From Distichodus sexfasciatus (lineage: Eukaryota > Chordata > Actinopteri > Characiformes > Distichodontidae): 64,000 bases of DNA. The notes under the pieces are model-generated. The model was given only the letters and a program-made list of their open reading frames with translations, did no database searches and had not been told where the DNA came from. The stretch spans positions 124,001 through 188,000 of the forward strand of contig JAVGVS010000182.1 in the NCBI GenBank assembly GCA_032718565.1, given 5' to 3'. Of the stretch, positions 45,750 through 57,869 are shown in pieces (the stretch's first letter is position 1; every line of letters begins with the position of its first letter). The position numbers and the translations under genes are program-made.

Positions 45750-46870
45750 ATATAAATACAAATAAGACACATAGAATATGCAAAATATACATGCAGTACA
45801 CAGGCTATAAAATATATAAAAACTTTAAACTAGAAGTAGGAAAAAGAGACATGCAGAATTCAACAACAATTTTGGAACTTGAATTTCTTGTGCCATTGGA
45901 TGTGCATATGATCTGCAGCAGTTAAATATGAGAATTGTAAACTGGCGGTGTACAGTAATGTCCAATAAGACGTGCAAATATCGTGATAACAGTCAAGTGG
46001 GGAGAGAGAAAAACAAACAGTAGTATGTGCAACTAGTGTTTCATAGAATTACAATCATTAGTATGTGCAGTGTTCTCATAATATATGCAAATATTTTAGT
46101 AACAGTCCAAGTGGAGAGGAGTACAATTTAAATTTTACAGTTTCAATTGTGAAATACAATTCCACTTTGTGCAGTAATATACTTAAGATTAGCAGCGGTT
46201 TAACAAATAGCAAAGTGGAACAGTTGGGACAAAAGAACAGTTTTGACGTGTCGTGGATAAGATTGGACAGTTTGTTCAAAATTCTGATGCTTGTGGGGAA
46301 AAAGCTATCGCGCAGTCTGGCGGACCAAGCCCCGATGCTGCAATAGCGCCTGCCGGATGGGAGGAGAGTAAAGAGCCCACGTGAGGGGTGTGAGGGGGTC
46401 AAGCATGCAGGAGGCCTTCCTGATGCAGCGCTTGTGGAAGATCTCCTGGAGTGTGGGGACAGACGCTCAGATGGTGTAGCCAGCTGCTTTAACAGGTGTT
46501 TTTGATCGGCCACTGTGCTGTTGCCAAACAAGACGGAGATGCACCTGATCAGGGCGCTCTCTACGAGCGCTCAACTCAGCTGCAGGCAGAGAGATGACCT
46601 GGTCGGTGGTGGGAGGCGTGGCTTTTGTCGCATGCATGTTGTTCGGCCCATCAAACTGTGTCGAACTTGTTCAGCTACTCTGGGAGTGTGGCATCCCCGT
46701 CACTGCTGCTTGGTACATGCTTGTGCTGGGTGACAGCCTGAATGCCCTTGCCATAAACTGCAAGAGTCTTTTGTGGCGTGGAAGTGGCTCTGGATCTTTA
46801 GAGCATTGTCTGGCTTTGCTTGTCAGAAGGTGATCGGCCAAGCTGTGTGGTAGATTTTTCTCCACAGACC
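45750..46870 (-). mobile_element. Non-LTR retrotransposon fragment, ORF2 C-terminus (broken)
   Basis: Read on the minus strand, VLFGNSTVADQKHLLKQ and LLPSGRRYCSIGAWSARLRD followed by SFFPTSIRILN match the typical end of fish L2/Rex1-like ORF2 proteins ('LPSGRRYRSxRARTxRLxxSFFP'). Frames are short and shifted, so the element is dead. The AT-rich part below 46080 would be its 3' tail. Confidence 0.65.
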
Positions 46871-47659
46871 GTTATGACTTCACACCCACTTCCGCACACA
46901 CAGCTGAATTATGAACTGGTCTCTACTTTCGACTGTTGCACTTAACATACTACTCTGAAATGCTGCTGCAAGCACAAAATTGCCTGTTAATTTTGCACAT
47001 ATAACATCCATTAATGTACTGTAATCTGTTAACGCTGCTCACTGCTCATCATGTGTACACTAAAGTCAACAGAACTGTATTCACACTCCGACATGCATCT
47101 ATTTATGTCTTCCACTTGTCACTTTATTGTACTTCTGTACATTTTATATTCAGTTAAACAACCGATTAAAAAATAAATAAATACAGCCCAAATTAATAAT
47201 GCTGCAAATAGCTAAATTAACCCATTTTGTGTTCAAGCATTACTTAATTGGAATAAATAAAGTGGAATTATGTCTTATCATTAAATATATATATTATATA
47301 TATTTAGCAGTATATAATAAAGGATTTAGGGAACTTGAGTTTGCCTCTGGATTCTACATATGATCTCCCTGCGGTTTTATCACTTCATTTTCCCTTCATA
47401 CTCCATTCCACTTCATAATACAGCAAGACACAAGATTTTTTGCTGTGTGCTACCCAAAAAGCACCTCTAGAGGGAGTTCACCAACAGTTATTGGGGAGAG
47501 TAACAAAACGTGGTAAACCATTGCTAAATATGCAGTTTTAAATGAATGTAAAACTCTATTAAAATATATATAAATAACTTATAGTGAGAAGTAACCCTCT
47601 AACAAATAGGACAATAGAAAGGATGCTAAAGAATTTTTCATCTCATTACACTATTAAGT

Positions 47660-48110
47660 ATCAATGCAAATATTCACTACTACATTCCGCAACATTAAAG
47701 AAATACAGGTGACGTGTCTGAACACGGCCTCTTCGTTATCTTATCTTTTTATTTCATTAAACGATTTGATTTCAATAAAAATGATTATTTGTCTCCCCCT
47801 TCCCCCTCCTTCATCCCAACTGTGTTATACAGTATGGGGCTATATATTCTAAAAAAATAGCAATTAATCTAAATAAAATGCAAAGGTAATAACTGTTGTA
47901 TTTATTAGTTCCTTCACCTATATGGCCTAAGACATTTCTTTTCCTGACAGCAGGCTTATTTAACAGCATCATCCCACAAAAACTGACTGAGTTGGGAATG
48001 AGCAGCTCACTGGCAGGAGTGGCAACAGCGTCTCCAGCCCCGTTAAAAGCCCCACAAGGCTGTGTGATCAGTCCACTGCTGTTGATGCTGCTGATCAATA
48101 AATGTATTAT
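47660..48110 (+). mobile_element. LINE fragment with reverse-transcriptase motif
   Basis: APQGCVISPLL at about 48049-48081 matches the conserved 'PQGSVLSPLL' block of non-LTR reverse transcriptases. The 5' part duplicates 45415-45748. Stops surround the short frame, so it is a remnant. Confidence 0.7.
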
Positions 48111-48249
48111 GTATTGCTTCACCAAAATAGACCCAAGCTCTCACCTATCGTCACGGTGTACTAGGGGAGCACCATAGACAGCATCCTCACCAGCTGCACC
48201 AACTGAACAAAAGCACTTAAAGCAAATCATCAAAACATCTAGCAACATC

Positions 48250-48900
48250 ATGTGAGTCACTTTATTACACACAAGAACAAAATTGTGGAATAAGAATAAA
48301 GTGGAGTGACGCAGGAAAAAAAAAGCTCAGCGAAATACATTTAAGATTTAGTGGAGAAGCCATTGTTTGTAAAAACAACTTCAAGATGCTTCCTGTATGA
48401 AGGAATTACTGTCATGCAGTGACACTCTGACCCATTTGTAAACTGATTAGAAGATTACGGGTAGGAACTGATGAGATTTTATCACTATCAGTGTCATTGT
48501 TGATTCTTTCACACCAAAAGCAACCTTTTTTTCTCCAATATGATGTCTGCACAAGACTGTTTTTATTCTGCAGAGACATTCTATGGCTTAGTGCTATGAA
48601 GAAAAATAAGGTTAGTGCAGGTGGAAACGTATCTTTATCCATTTGGAATCCATTTGGATATAGAATCAAATTATTTGATGATAAATCATGCATTTTTCTA
48701 TATTTATTTTTTACTCTCCAACATTATAGAATGGAAAAAAATAATATTTTCTTACTAATGGAAAATGAAGAAATACTGAAGTTTTGGCAAAATTGTTGAG
48801 CATTTTGGCCTATAACACATTTTTGACTCATTTCTGGGAGAGAAGTCCATTTTTGCCATGAGGGTATTCCAGATGAGAGCCATGGCACAATAGCTGTGTT
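48250..48900 (+). mobile_element. hAT-like remnant
   Basis: ATTCTATGGCTTAGTGCTAT (reverse of the 14610 block), CCATTTGGATATAGAATCAA and GAAGAAATACTGAAGTTTTG mark the shared interior. Ends are lost. Confidence 0.5.
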
Positions 48901-49105
48901 TCCCCATGTGACCCTAACGACTCTTTGGATAGCAGAGTGAGTCAACACATTCACGGTGACACCCACACTAAAGAATAAATAACTGGAAATCCTCATCAGA
49001 TTTTTAGAAATGAAGAACCCTTTCAAATGAGAGGTGAAACAAGTCCACTTGCCTTCAATTCAGGCTCTCAAGATTGACATCCCTTCTGATTGATCTTTTC
49101 GTTCA

Positions 49106-49325
49106 GCACTGCAGAGCAGTCAGTTCAAGTCTTGGTAAAGGTGACTGGTAAAGGTACCACTGAGATACTCACCAGCAAGGTGCCGTCCCCGCGCACTGTG
49201 CTCTCCGGGCGCTGCCAAAAAAGTTGCCCGCTGCTGCTTCACACTTGGGTCAAATGCAAGTGTCACATTTTTGTGGTGGTGACATTTTCTGCTGTGTTCA
49301 CAATGACAAATAATCGCCCACTTAA
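49106..49325 (+). repeat. tRNA-derived SINE, damaged head
   Basis: GGTAAAGGTACCACTGAGAT, CAGCAAGGTGCCGTCCCC and CTCCGGGCGCTGCC match the body at 54440-54510. The B-box region reads CAGTTCAAGTC. It ends near TTCACAATGACAAATAAT. Confidence 0.7.
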
Positions 49326-49329
49326 AACA

Positions 49330-50500
49330 TTTCACTAGAATCAAACCCAACACAATATCCAGTGACTTTGGCCTATCTAAGTTAATAAACAATGTAATAC
49401 GGAGTTTATATTCATAAACTCTGGGATATGTGGGTGAGCAGATACCTCCTGCAAGAAATATTTATACTAATAACATCAATGGCATTAAGTAGAAGCTATT
49501 TAAATGAGCAATATATCAAAAACATAATAAAAAAATAATTGTATAATGTTTGGAGCTGGATTTCTATGTCTCAGTAATTTTTATAAGCATATTTGAGAGT
49601 GTTTCGTCTCCCCCGATTAGGATAGATATCATGTATACAAATTCCCATGTAAAAACCCATACCAAGGCCGCTTTGGGCTCCTACGCCACCAGGGCCCCCC
49701 CAAAGCACTTGAAATGTCAAGACATCATGATTTTAAAAAGAATAAGTACTAAATAAAAATTGAGGTGATAAATGTTCTTTCAGCACCATTTTTATATTAA
49801 CATTTTAAGCATTTTAAGTATGTTTAAAGGGCACTCTGTGTGCTTTCAAGGCAGGACAGAACCATTTTCATTACTATGATTTGCAACGACTAAATAAACC
49901 CTGTATTGCATCCTGAACTGAAAAATGATGCACAGACAGAGCCAGGCTTTCACCCACTTCATGCCACTTTAGCATCAGAACAATTAAGCGGTTCAATATT
50001 TGCACTTTATTAAACTAATATGCTCTCTCTCTTTTGAATTAAACTTTCAACTTGAAGTTTTTCCCTGTTTCTTTCTCCCTCTGCCGTGTCATTAGCCTTA
50101 TTCATCATCTCTTCACCGTGACTTTGTAAAGGTTTATAGATCTATTTTCGTATGCAAGTTCCTTTAAAATAGGTTCGTTTAACAATATTTGAAGCAATAA
50201 TGGCATGAATTGGGAGGTATTCAGCTCTACAAAAAACCTTCTCTAAATGTTGGAAACGTTAAAGAGATAATTGAGGACTTTAAGAACAACTGCACACATC
50301 CACACTGCATCAACAGCTCCACAAGAAAGAAACACATTTAGTTTGCCGTTTTGTACCCTGATAAAACTGTTTCCACGTTATTTTGTCTCACTGTATAATG
50401 TGTATATTGTAACTGAGATGACAAAGTTTAAATACTACATAGAGATGACATGACCAACGGTACATAGGTCTGTATATCTGTAGTATTTAAACACCACAAT
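49330..50500. other. Intron stretch, nothing recognised
   Basis: AT-rich sequence without recognised element ends or exons. Confidence 0.4.
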
Positions 50501-50660
50501 GTATAATCATCATCATCATCATCATTTTCTTATTTATATAGCACCTTTCATACATTTGAATGCAGCCCAAAGTGCTCCACAGAAAACCCTAAAAGAAAAC
50601 ATACATTAAGAATAAATGAGAACAGTAAAAACAAGGAATAAGGACACAATTATTACAAAT
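50500..50660 (+). repeat. (CAT)n followed by a common fish interspersed repeat
   Basis: After (TCA)n comes TTTATATAGCACCTTTCATA and AATGCAGCCCAAAGTGCTCC, a sequence common in fish introns and 3' regions and probably retrotransposon-derived. A weak second match (GTGCAGCACCTTTCAGTTTT) lies at about 51248. Confidence 0.55.
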
Positions 50661-50699
50661 AATTTTAAAATAAATAAATAGGCAGCATTGTGTCTCCAC

Positions 50700-51290
50700 A
50701 CTGGAGGGGCATTTTATTTTATATAAGATGCCAGGTAATTTAGTATTTCATGACTAAAATATGCTTTGATGCTCCATTTATATGATTCCGACACAAAAAT
50801 GAGACTTGTGCCATGACTAACTTTGTGCCGGGGTAAACCATAGAAGCCAGAACTAGAATGGAAAGCTTGTTGTCCGTGTAGTCCAATACTAGCATATTGT
50901 TTTGTGCAGTGAGGCAGCATCTTGCAATGCCAGTTACGCAAGGGCTTAGGGGACTGAATTATGTCCTCACAGCAAGCCATTAGATTGAGTTGATCCAACA
51001 GAGTTTATGTAAGTCAAATAGGCAAATGACACTTTTGTTGATTACTGAGCTACATGAAAAATTATTAATCAGGACCATATTAACGTGAGTGCTAATACCT
51101 AGGTTTCAATCACAGAAGAAGAGTTTTTGGTATAGTAACATAAAAGAACAAACAGATTTCATTTGGACCTGGGTTAGAGTTAAGAGTATGTAATACATAA
51201 TGCCATTAGGAAGAGTAATAAATGTAATTAATAAGAAAGAATGTTTGTGCAGCACCTTTCAGTTTTGGAGGCAATACAGAGCCAGTTCCT
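50700..51290. other. Intron stretch, nothing recognised
   Basis: One 94-codon minus-strand frame, without recognisable motif; not called. Confidence 0.4.
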
Positions 51291-51294
51291 GACT

Positions 51295-51640
51295 ATGGAT
51301 GGGATTCGAAAATCGGTTCTGACTCAGAACCCGTACCAGTTCATCAATGTACTTTTCTTCCAGAAATGAGTTATAGGCCAAAATGAGTGCAATTCCTCAA
51401 TTGCCAAAACTTCAGTATTTCTTCATTTTCAATTAATCAGCAAATATTTCTCCCATTGTTTAATGCTAGAGTAAAAAATAAATATAGGAAAATGCACAAT
51501 TTGTGATCAGTTTTTTTAAAAGTCTATTTCCAGATGGATTCCAAATGGATAAAGAAATGTTTCCACCCTACACTAACCTTATTTTTCTTCATAGAACTAA
51601 GCAATAGACTGTATCTGCATAATTAAAACGTTTAATATGA
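51295..51640 (+). mobile_element. hAT-like remnant
   Basis: GGATGGGATTCGAAAATCGG start-like sequence, ATGAGTTATAGGCCAAAATG, and the CTAACCTTATTTTTCTTCAT block shared with 14580-14640. Confidence 0.55.
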
Positions 51641-51649
51641 ATGTGTTGA

Positions 51650-52940
51650 TGTTCACAGTCTTGTGCAGACATCGTTTTGGGAAAAATAAAATGGTTGCTT
51701 TAGGTGCAGAAGACTGTGTAGAACTACTTTTTTCACACTCAAACTGCTAAGGAATGGATAAGGAATTGGACTGCTGATTCTATGCTGGCTCAAAATAAGG
51801 GTGCCTTCTACAAATAATTTAACATACAATACACCAGTAAACATACTTATAATTTTTTTTAAATGACAATAAATCAAATTAACTTGACCCCTTTTATTCC
51901 TGTATTCAGGAAAACCTTTTAAGCTTCTAGCAACATGCACAGCAAGTAGTGCTGGGACTTTCACCTGACTCTCATATAAAATCCAACAGTACATACTGTA
52001 ACCGTGTGTGTGTGTGTGTGTGTCCTACAACCCACTAATCACATGCTGTAATAGAAGCTGAATCAAAACAAGACAGAACCATCTGGGAGTTCTGCAAATG
52101 GGAACAGGAAGCATTGCAATTATAAACAAATGTTAATAATTATATGCATATTACCAGTGTGCTTTTCTTAACTGTGGACCTATGTTTAATTAAAACGGAG
52201 CAAGAGAGGAAGATTGCAACAATAACGTTCATATGTAAGGATTTTTTACACCTTCGTTGCATTATGTATCAAAGAGTGTCCAAGGCAAAGCTTTATCACT
52301 GCTGATTGCAAGGTGATTGTCTTGCTGACTAATCCTTCTCCAAGGATAATCGCCTTGACTCTGTGCTAATATGATACAGCTACAGATTATAAGGCTGGCA
52401 TGTGGTAGGGACATGTGGATTCATCAATTTCCAATTGTTACTCAAGTGCCAGTCCTAGAAATCGCTGGAGGCATGTGGTGGGTGCAAAACACTTAAATAC
52501 ATTGCCGTAATGCGTATTACAATCCCCCTTTGGCCTGCAGAATGATGTAAAATGACTAACTCAAGATGAGAAGGTCATAAGACGCTTCAGACAGTTTTAA
52601 TGGCGCAGAAAACATCAAAATAAAAAAAACTAAAAGTAAAGGCAGCATTTCTGATCCTCACCACCAAATATTCTACACACATTAAGGTTTGTCCCAAAGC
52701 TATCACACCTGATGCTCATTAGCTAATTATCAACGTAGGCTTGGCATGTTGGTCCAGGAAAGTAAACTATGAAAAGTAAAAGGAAAGTACCACATATTTC
52801 ATTACCAGAGGTATATTGTTGTTCAGTGACTGTACTTTTTTCCCCCATTGTACTAACATATTACTTTGACTTGCATTGGTGTCAATATTTCACTTTATAC
52901 TGGACTTCAATTATTATCGATGTCTTAATTAGGGGGCTTA
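51650..52940. other. Intron stretch with one TG microsatellite
   Basis: TG run at about 52004-52022. Nothing else recognised; short frames are unconvincing. Confidence 0.4.
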
Positions 52941-52943
52941 ATT

Positions 52944-53830
52944 AGGGGTCCAAGCACAAAGTGCTGGAACCCTATTGTTTTTGTTCCAATTTTTTCCCCG
53001 TCCCTACACAAAAGTCCAACCACAGCCTAAACCGTACACGTTATAGCCAAACCCTTTGGTGGACTGAACAGGATTGCGTGTCAGACCTCACAGACCAAAA
53101 ACGGCACATAGATGACACTGTTACAATCCAAAATACGTTTTAGCATGTATCTCCTGCACTGTGTGAGAAAAAAATGACAATTCTGTTAAACTAAACCCAG
53201 TTAGCAAAATTCTGTTGGGCCAGATCTGGCCCACACAATCCATTCTCTCTGGCCCGGATACCGCAAAGAATGACGGCCCAAACATGGTTTAACCTGAATT
53301 GGGCCATAGCAGGCCCAGTGACAGCCCACACATTGTTCTTCCTTGGAATCGCTTGCCATACTCAGAACGGTTGTGGCCCACACGAAAAATGCCGACTCTC
53401 AGCCAGAATCGCTCGCCGTGCTCGGAACGGCTGTACCACAACTCAGCCAGAATCGGCCCAAATGTGTTTGCTAACTGGGAACATGTTAGTATCTCAGATA
53501 TAAATCTGAAATTTTTGGTAGACTTAATCTATCTGCACTCCTGAGTCAACTAATATTTGGCTATGATTGCTTAAAGGGGCGTGGCCTATTTCAATGACTA
53601 TACATTGCCATATGTTTTATGTAGTACAGCCTGCACTATACAAGTTTGGTAGAAACCCTTTGGACTGCTGATGTGGCATGGTGCTCTGACCACACACACA
53701 TCAAAAATGACATGTCCACCAAGAGGGGGCACTACAAACGTTCATTTACATTTTAGCTCATATCTTTGGAACTATGGAACGACAGTGCCTGGGATGCAGT
53801 CCGTGCCGATGCTTGGACACATTGATAACT
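52944..53830 (+). mobile_element. 'GGTCCAAGCAC' repeat, copy 1, interrupted by another element
   Basis: Starts AGGGGTCCAAGCACAAAGTG, then GCGTGTCAGACCTCACAGAC; after the nested element continues GGCTATGATTGCTTAAAGGG, AACCCTTTGGACTGCTGATG and ATGACATGTCCACCA. The second copy at 61268-61900 carries the same blocks in order. A very common fish repeat of uncertain class, probably a DNA element. Confidence 0.75.
53196..53479 (+). mobile_element. TIR element CCCAGTTAGCAAA, nested
   Basis: Left end CCCAGTTAGCAAA and right end TTTGCTAACTGGG are exact inverse repeats of 13 bp. The 284-bp interior repeats GGCCCA/TGGGCC and CAGAATCG/GAACGG motifs. It lies inside the copy at 52944-53830. Target duplication not clear. 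Confidence 0.88.
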
Positions 53831-54380
53831 GCTTGCAGTTGTGTTTTTCTTTTTTTCCTCCCTCGGTTGGACGTAGTCAAGGCGGGAGGCATTTGTCATA
53901 AAGGCTGCCGAATTAATTATAAAGGGCTGTTGGGAAACCCTGCACAAACACGCTAGCAAATGTACAATAAAGCATCAGTAGCTCATATGAAGTAAATAGA
54001 GTTGATCTAATTGAGCTGCCTGGTGCTATTAAAGGTGTTGGCAACTCCAACAGGGGGCGCTATCCAGAGTACCAATTACAATAAAATAGCATCTCATTTC
54101 ACAGCTGATACTTCAACCAACATGACCAAAGTTTCATGGCTAAATCAAAATGCTTTTCAGGATGGATTGTTGCAGACTGCGCAGGGAATCAAACCCCGTC
54201 CCAGAACCCCCAGGAGTGCCTCCACCACGGACTTTTGCTTTGTGTGTGTGAGAAAAGCAAAACTCGCCCTGAAATATAAAAACTATATTTCAAATAAGGG
54301 AAAAGAAACTTAAGACCCACCTTCCTTCGCCCCGACTGCCTTGACTTACGCACACTAACTAATCCAACTAATCCAGCAGC

Positions 54381-54640
54381 TGGTGGCGTAACGGTAGGGT
54401 GTTCGCCCTGTGATCAGAAGGTCGCAGGTTTGAATCCAGGGCCGGTAAAGTTACCACTGAGGTACTCATGAGCAAGGTACCGTCCCCAAGCACTGCTCCC
54501 CGGGCGCTGCCCTTGTCAGCTGCTCACTGCTCCTTCACGGATGGGTCAAATGCAGAGGTCACATTTCATTGTGGTGCACTGTGTGCTGTGTTGTGGTGTG
54601 TTCACAATGACATAAAAATCACTCACTTTTCTGTTCTTCA
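54381..54640 (+). repeat. tRNA-derived SINE, near complete
   Basis: A box TGGCGTAACGG (54384-54394) and B box GGTTTGAATCC (54427-54437) are both well kept. The body follows with CCACTGAGGTACTCATGAGC, CAAGGTACCGTCCCCAAGCA, CTCCCCGGGCGCTG and GTGTGCTGTGTTGTGGTGTG, ending near TTCACAATGACA. It cannot fold as a tRNA (no acceptor stem pairing). It is the best copy in the window; others are at 49106 and 23817. Confidence 0.9.
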
Positions 54641-54814
54641 CCCAACAAAGGCAAGACAGCAAAAATAGGACATTCCACAGCATTAGCTCAAAGTTATATT
54701 TTACTCCGAACTTTACTGCCTTAAAGTTTATATTCAAGTAAATTCTCTTAGAATTTATATTATTGTAAAGTTTATATTCTACTATATTGTCTACTATAAT
54801 TTTTTATGCGGTTG

Positions 54815-55600
54815 TGCCCATCGTCAACACGTAAACGGAAAATGGTTATTTTTGAAAACTCCGGCTTCAGTGTCTACATGTGGACGGGGAAAATAGTTTT
54901 AGGTTCATAGGTTCAAGTCAGGACGTCAGGAAACGCGTTGACGTCAGGTGTACGAGGTTTACGTTGAAAACTGACGATGGATTCCATCAGAGCAGCTCGT
55001 CCCTCCCTTATTTAGGTTATTTGTTTTGCACCTGCTAACACAGCTGATTATTAAGCACATTGAGGAGTAAAAGACAAGTGCTCTGAGGAGGACCCCTGCT
55101 TTTCTACAGCGTTCAACCCAACCACCACGAACGATAATCCCATCCACACCGACGGTTCTGGAGCAGACCCGGACGTACCTCTGAATGGTGGAAAAATTGT
55201 TCGGCCTGAAGAATGGCACGAAAATTGTGTTGCGAGCTACTCTTCTGTCCAGCTTTGCATTTTCTAAAAGCATAGTTGCTAACTGCGTTTTAGGTTCATA
55301 GCGGCATAAGGAAAAGGTCAGGTGCGCGCGGTTTTGTACGTTGAAGACTGAAGATGGTTATTTGTGTAGTGTATTGCTAACTAAATTAGCAACTAACATA
55401 GTGTTGCTAACATAGGTAGCAATAAATTTGCAACTATGCTTTTGGAAACACACCCCAGGATTCTGATTGGCTGATATGCTTCGACGCAGCTCTTGACGGC
55501 GTATTTATCCGGATTCATGTGTACAGAGATATTCTTGAAAACGGAAGAGAAAGATACCGTTTTTAATAAATACCCGGCTACGTGTGTATGGAGCCTTATT
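54815..55600 (+). mobile_element. DNA-element remnant with matching outer parts
   Basis: The left (ACACGTAAACGGAAAATGG, TTTTTGAAAACTCCGG) and right (TTCTTGAAAACGGAAGAGA, GGCTACGTGTGTATGG) parts are related in the manner of inverted or partly duplicated ends. The middle has copies of TTTTAGGTTCATAG at 54897 and 55290. Class unknown. Confidence 0.4.
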
Positions 55601-55849
55601 GAACCTACAATTGCTTGGATGTGCCGGCATCATATTCAGTGAAATCGCTGAAGTTACATTTAATAATAACTATCATTGCCTTTAAAATCAAGTTCCTGAA
55701 CTTGAACACAGGAGCGTGGTCAGGTAGATTTACAGGGTTTTGCATCTGAACACTATATATATGCCCTGAAAAGCCCCAAAAGTGGCTAGATTTGCTAAGC
55801 TCAGGAGACATAGCCAAACAGACTAGATGATGCAAAAAGTAGCTCTACT

Positions 55850-56240
55850 AAGTATTAACCTGGAGGGTGTGAATAGTTATGTGCACCGTAGTTTTCCGTT
55901 TGCTTCACAATAAACATTTTGCACCCGTTAAAGTTGTAAACATGTGTAAACTGAACACAAATCATTTGTGAAAATCCATTTCAACTCCAGGTTGTAATGC
56001 AACAAAACAGGTTAGTCAGATAGTCAAGTTTTAATTCCATATTAGCAGCTATGGCTATTGCAAAGGTAATAATTAAACAAAAGTAAAAACAGGAATAAAA
56101 TAAACTGAACAACCTAAACAGGTTTCAATGGTGAGACCTTAATAAAACCATCACAGAATTTTGCCTATAAAAAAAAAACCCCACACTGTCTTTTGTTTGC
56201 AAAAAAGGTGGTGATACATTTGCAAGGCATTGTAGGTTTA
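55850..56240 (+). mobile_element. Tc1/mariner-like remnant
   Basis: GGAGGGTGTGAATAGTTATG and GATACATTTGCAAGGCATTG resemble the end sequences of fish Tc1-like transposons. No transposase frame remains. Confidence 0.4.
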
Positions 56241-56639
56241 GGATTTATGGGCCAGGCATTAGACTAGGTCAATAGCCTCTCCACCAAGACTGATCTCAAA
56301 ACATGATTACCCTCAAAAAAGAAACGATATGATTCCAAGACAAAATGGAAAACTGAAAAGACTTACCCTCTATCACTCAAGATACGAGACTTTGGTCGAC
56401 TCCCTTAAAACAAACGTTTCAGCATTTCGCGGCAAGACACATTTCAGTCTAATGCAAATTTTCACCTATTTTTCGCCCATTTACTCTTATTTAAAGTTAC
56501 ATTTTTGACTTAAAGTTACCATCTAAGATAATTAGTAGTTTAACTGAGTTAGCTGTTTTAAGCTAATTAGTAGTTAATTATCGTCTAAGCTAATTAGTAG
56601 ATAAAATAAATCCTACCTTTACCCTTCATCTGAACTGCT

Positions 56640-57350
56640 CACATTCACCTCCATGTTCAAGTTACTGCAATTTCTTCTTCTTTTTTTTTTGAAACAATAA
56701 CAAATGTTTATTGAATTGAATACCTGTAACCCAACATACAAAATGCCAAAATACTCCTTGTTCCAACAAAACCCTTTAAACATGACTGAAATGCTTCTTT
56801 AATATAGGCTTTGAATACTGTGAACATGTAGCCGTTAGATATTATGCGCTTTTGCCTAGCAAAAACATAAAAATATAGTAGCCCATGCCCATATTATCCC
56901 AAAAAACGTCTGTAAGAATATAAATAGGAGCTCTTTTTTTGTTTTTTTGTTTTTTTTTTGATCCCGCCACCACCCCCCCTCTTCGGAGGTCAACTTTATT
57001 CATTTATTTATTTTTCCAATTAATTAAAATACTTAAACAGGATAACTAAGGTTGATCAGAGAGGCAACATAGGGGGAGAGAAGAAGAAAAGGAAGGGAGA
57101 AGAGGGAAAAGAAAGAGAAAGAAAAGAAAGGAAAAGAAGGGTAGAGAGGGAGAAAAAAAAAAAAAGGGTATTCTGCTTCCATACCTGCTGACAAAAATAG
57201 AACACAGGAGACACAACAGCAGAGAAATTGCAGCAACAACCAACATCTGCATGAATCGCAGTAAATACTAAATGTTACTGAGCAGCGCACATAAATATTA
57301 CAGAATATATTTTGAAGGGACAGCAGATCAAGACAGTGTGTATCTGTGAG
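56640..57350. repeat. Low-complexity T-rich and purine-rich tracts
   Basis: T runs at about 56683 and 56933-56960 and a GAAAAGA-type purine tract at 57070-57170. The minus-strand Phe/Leu/Ser-rich frames here follow from this composition. Confidence 0.7.
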
Positions 57351-57869
57351 CACCTGTTTTTACACCAATGTGGATGCTTGTGTCCACACCTGTGTGTGTG
57401 AGCGCGCATTGAGTTCACTGCAATTTCTTCTTAATCTCGACTCCAGACTGCATTTTCCACTTGCCAGGTGATAATCCGAAGTCTTGATGGGAAACAAAAC
57501 CAAAGGGGAAAAAAAAAAAAGTTTAGCTCTTCGCAAAACCCTTATTTGAGCCTCTTAAGTGTTACGCCTGTTCTCAGTGCGTTTTGTCTTACTAGTCATG
57601 TGGATCCAGTATTTGGGGCATTACCTTGATGGTCGTCCAAAACAAACGATTTGCAATATACCAAGGATAAATACATCACTATTTAAATAACATCACTTCA
57701 ACTCATTTTCTGCACAGATCACTACCCACCACCCTGCTTCTGGCTTCATCACTGTAGCTTCTTGGATGCAAAAGGGACCCACCTTGCTTCTTGTGATGAG
57801 GGTCTGAGAACTGTCTAGAGAGGCGAGTCATTTAGTGATTAGATGCTCATAAAGGGATTAGATGCTCAT

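Noticed and set aside
46594..46833. 79-codon plus-strand frame with hydrophobic segments
   Set aside because: It is the antisense of a LINE ORF2 fragment on the minus strand.
54381..54460. Possible tRNA gene with A and B boxes
   Set aside because: No acceptor-stem pairing, and the sequence continues into a SINE body shared with other copies.
57033..57353. Phe/Ser/Leu-rich minus-strand frame resembling a membrane protein
   Set aside because: It is the reverse of a purine-rich low-complexity tract.
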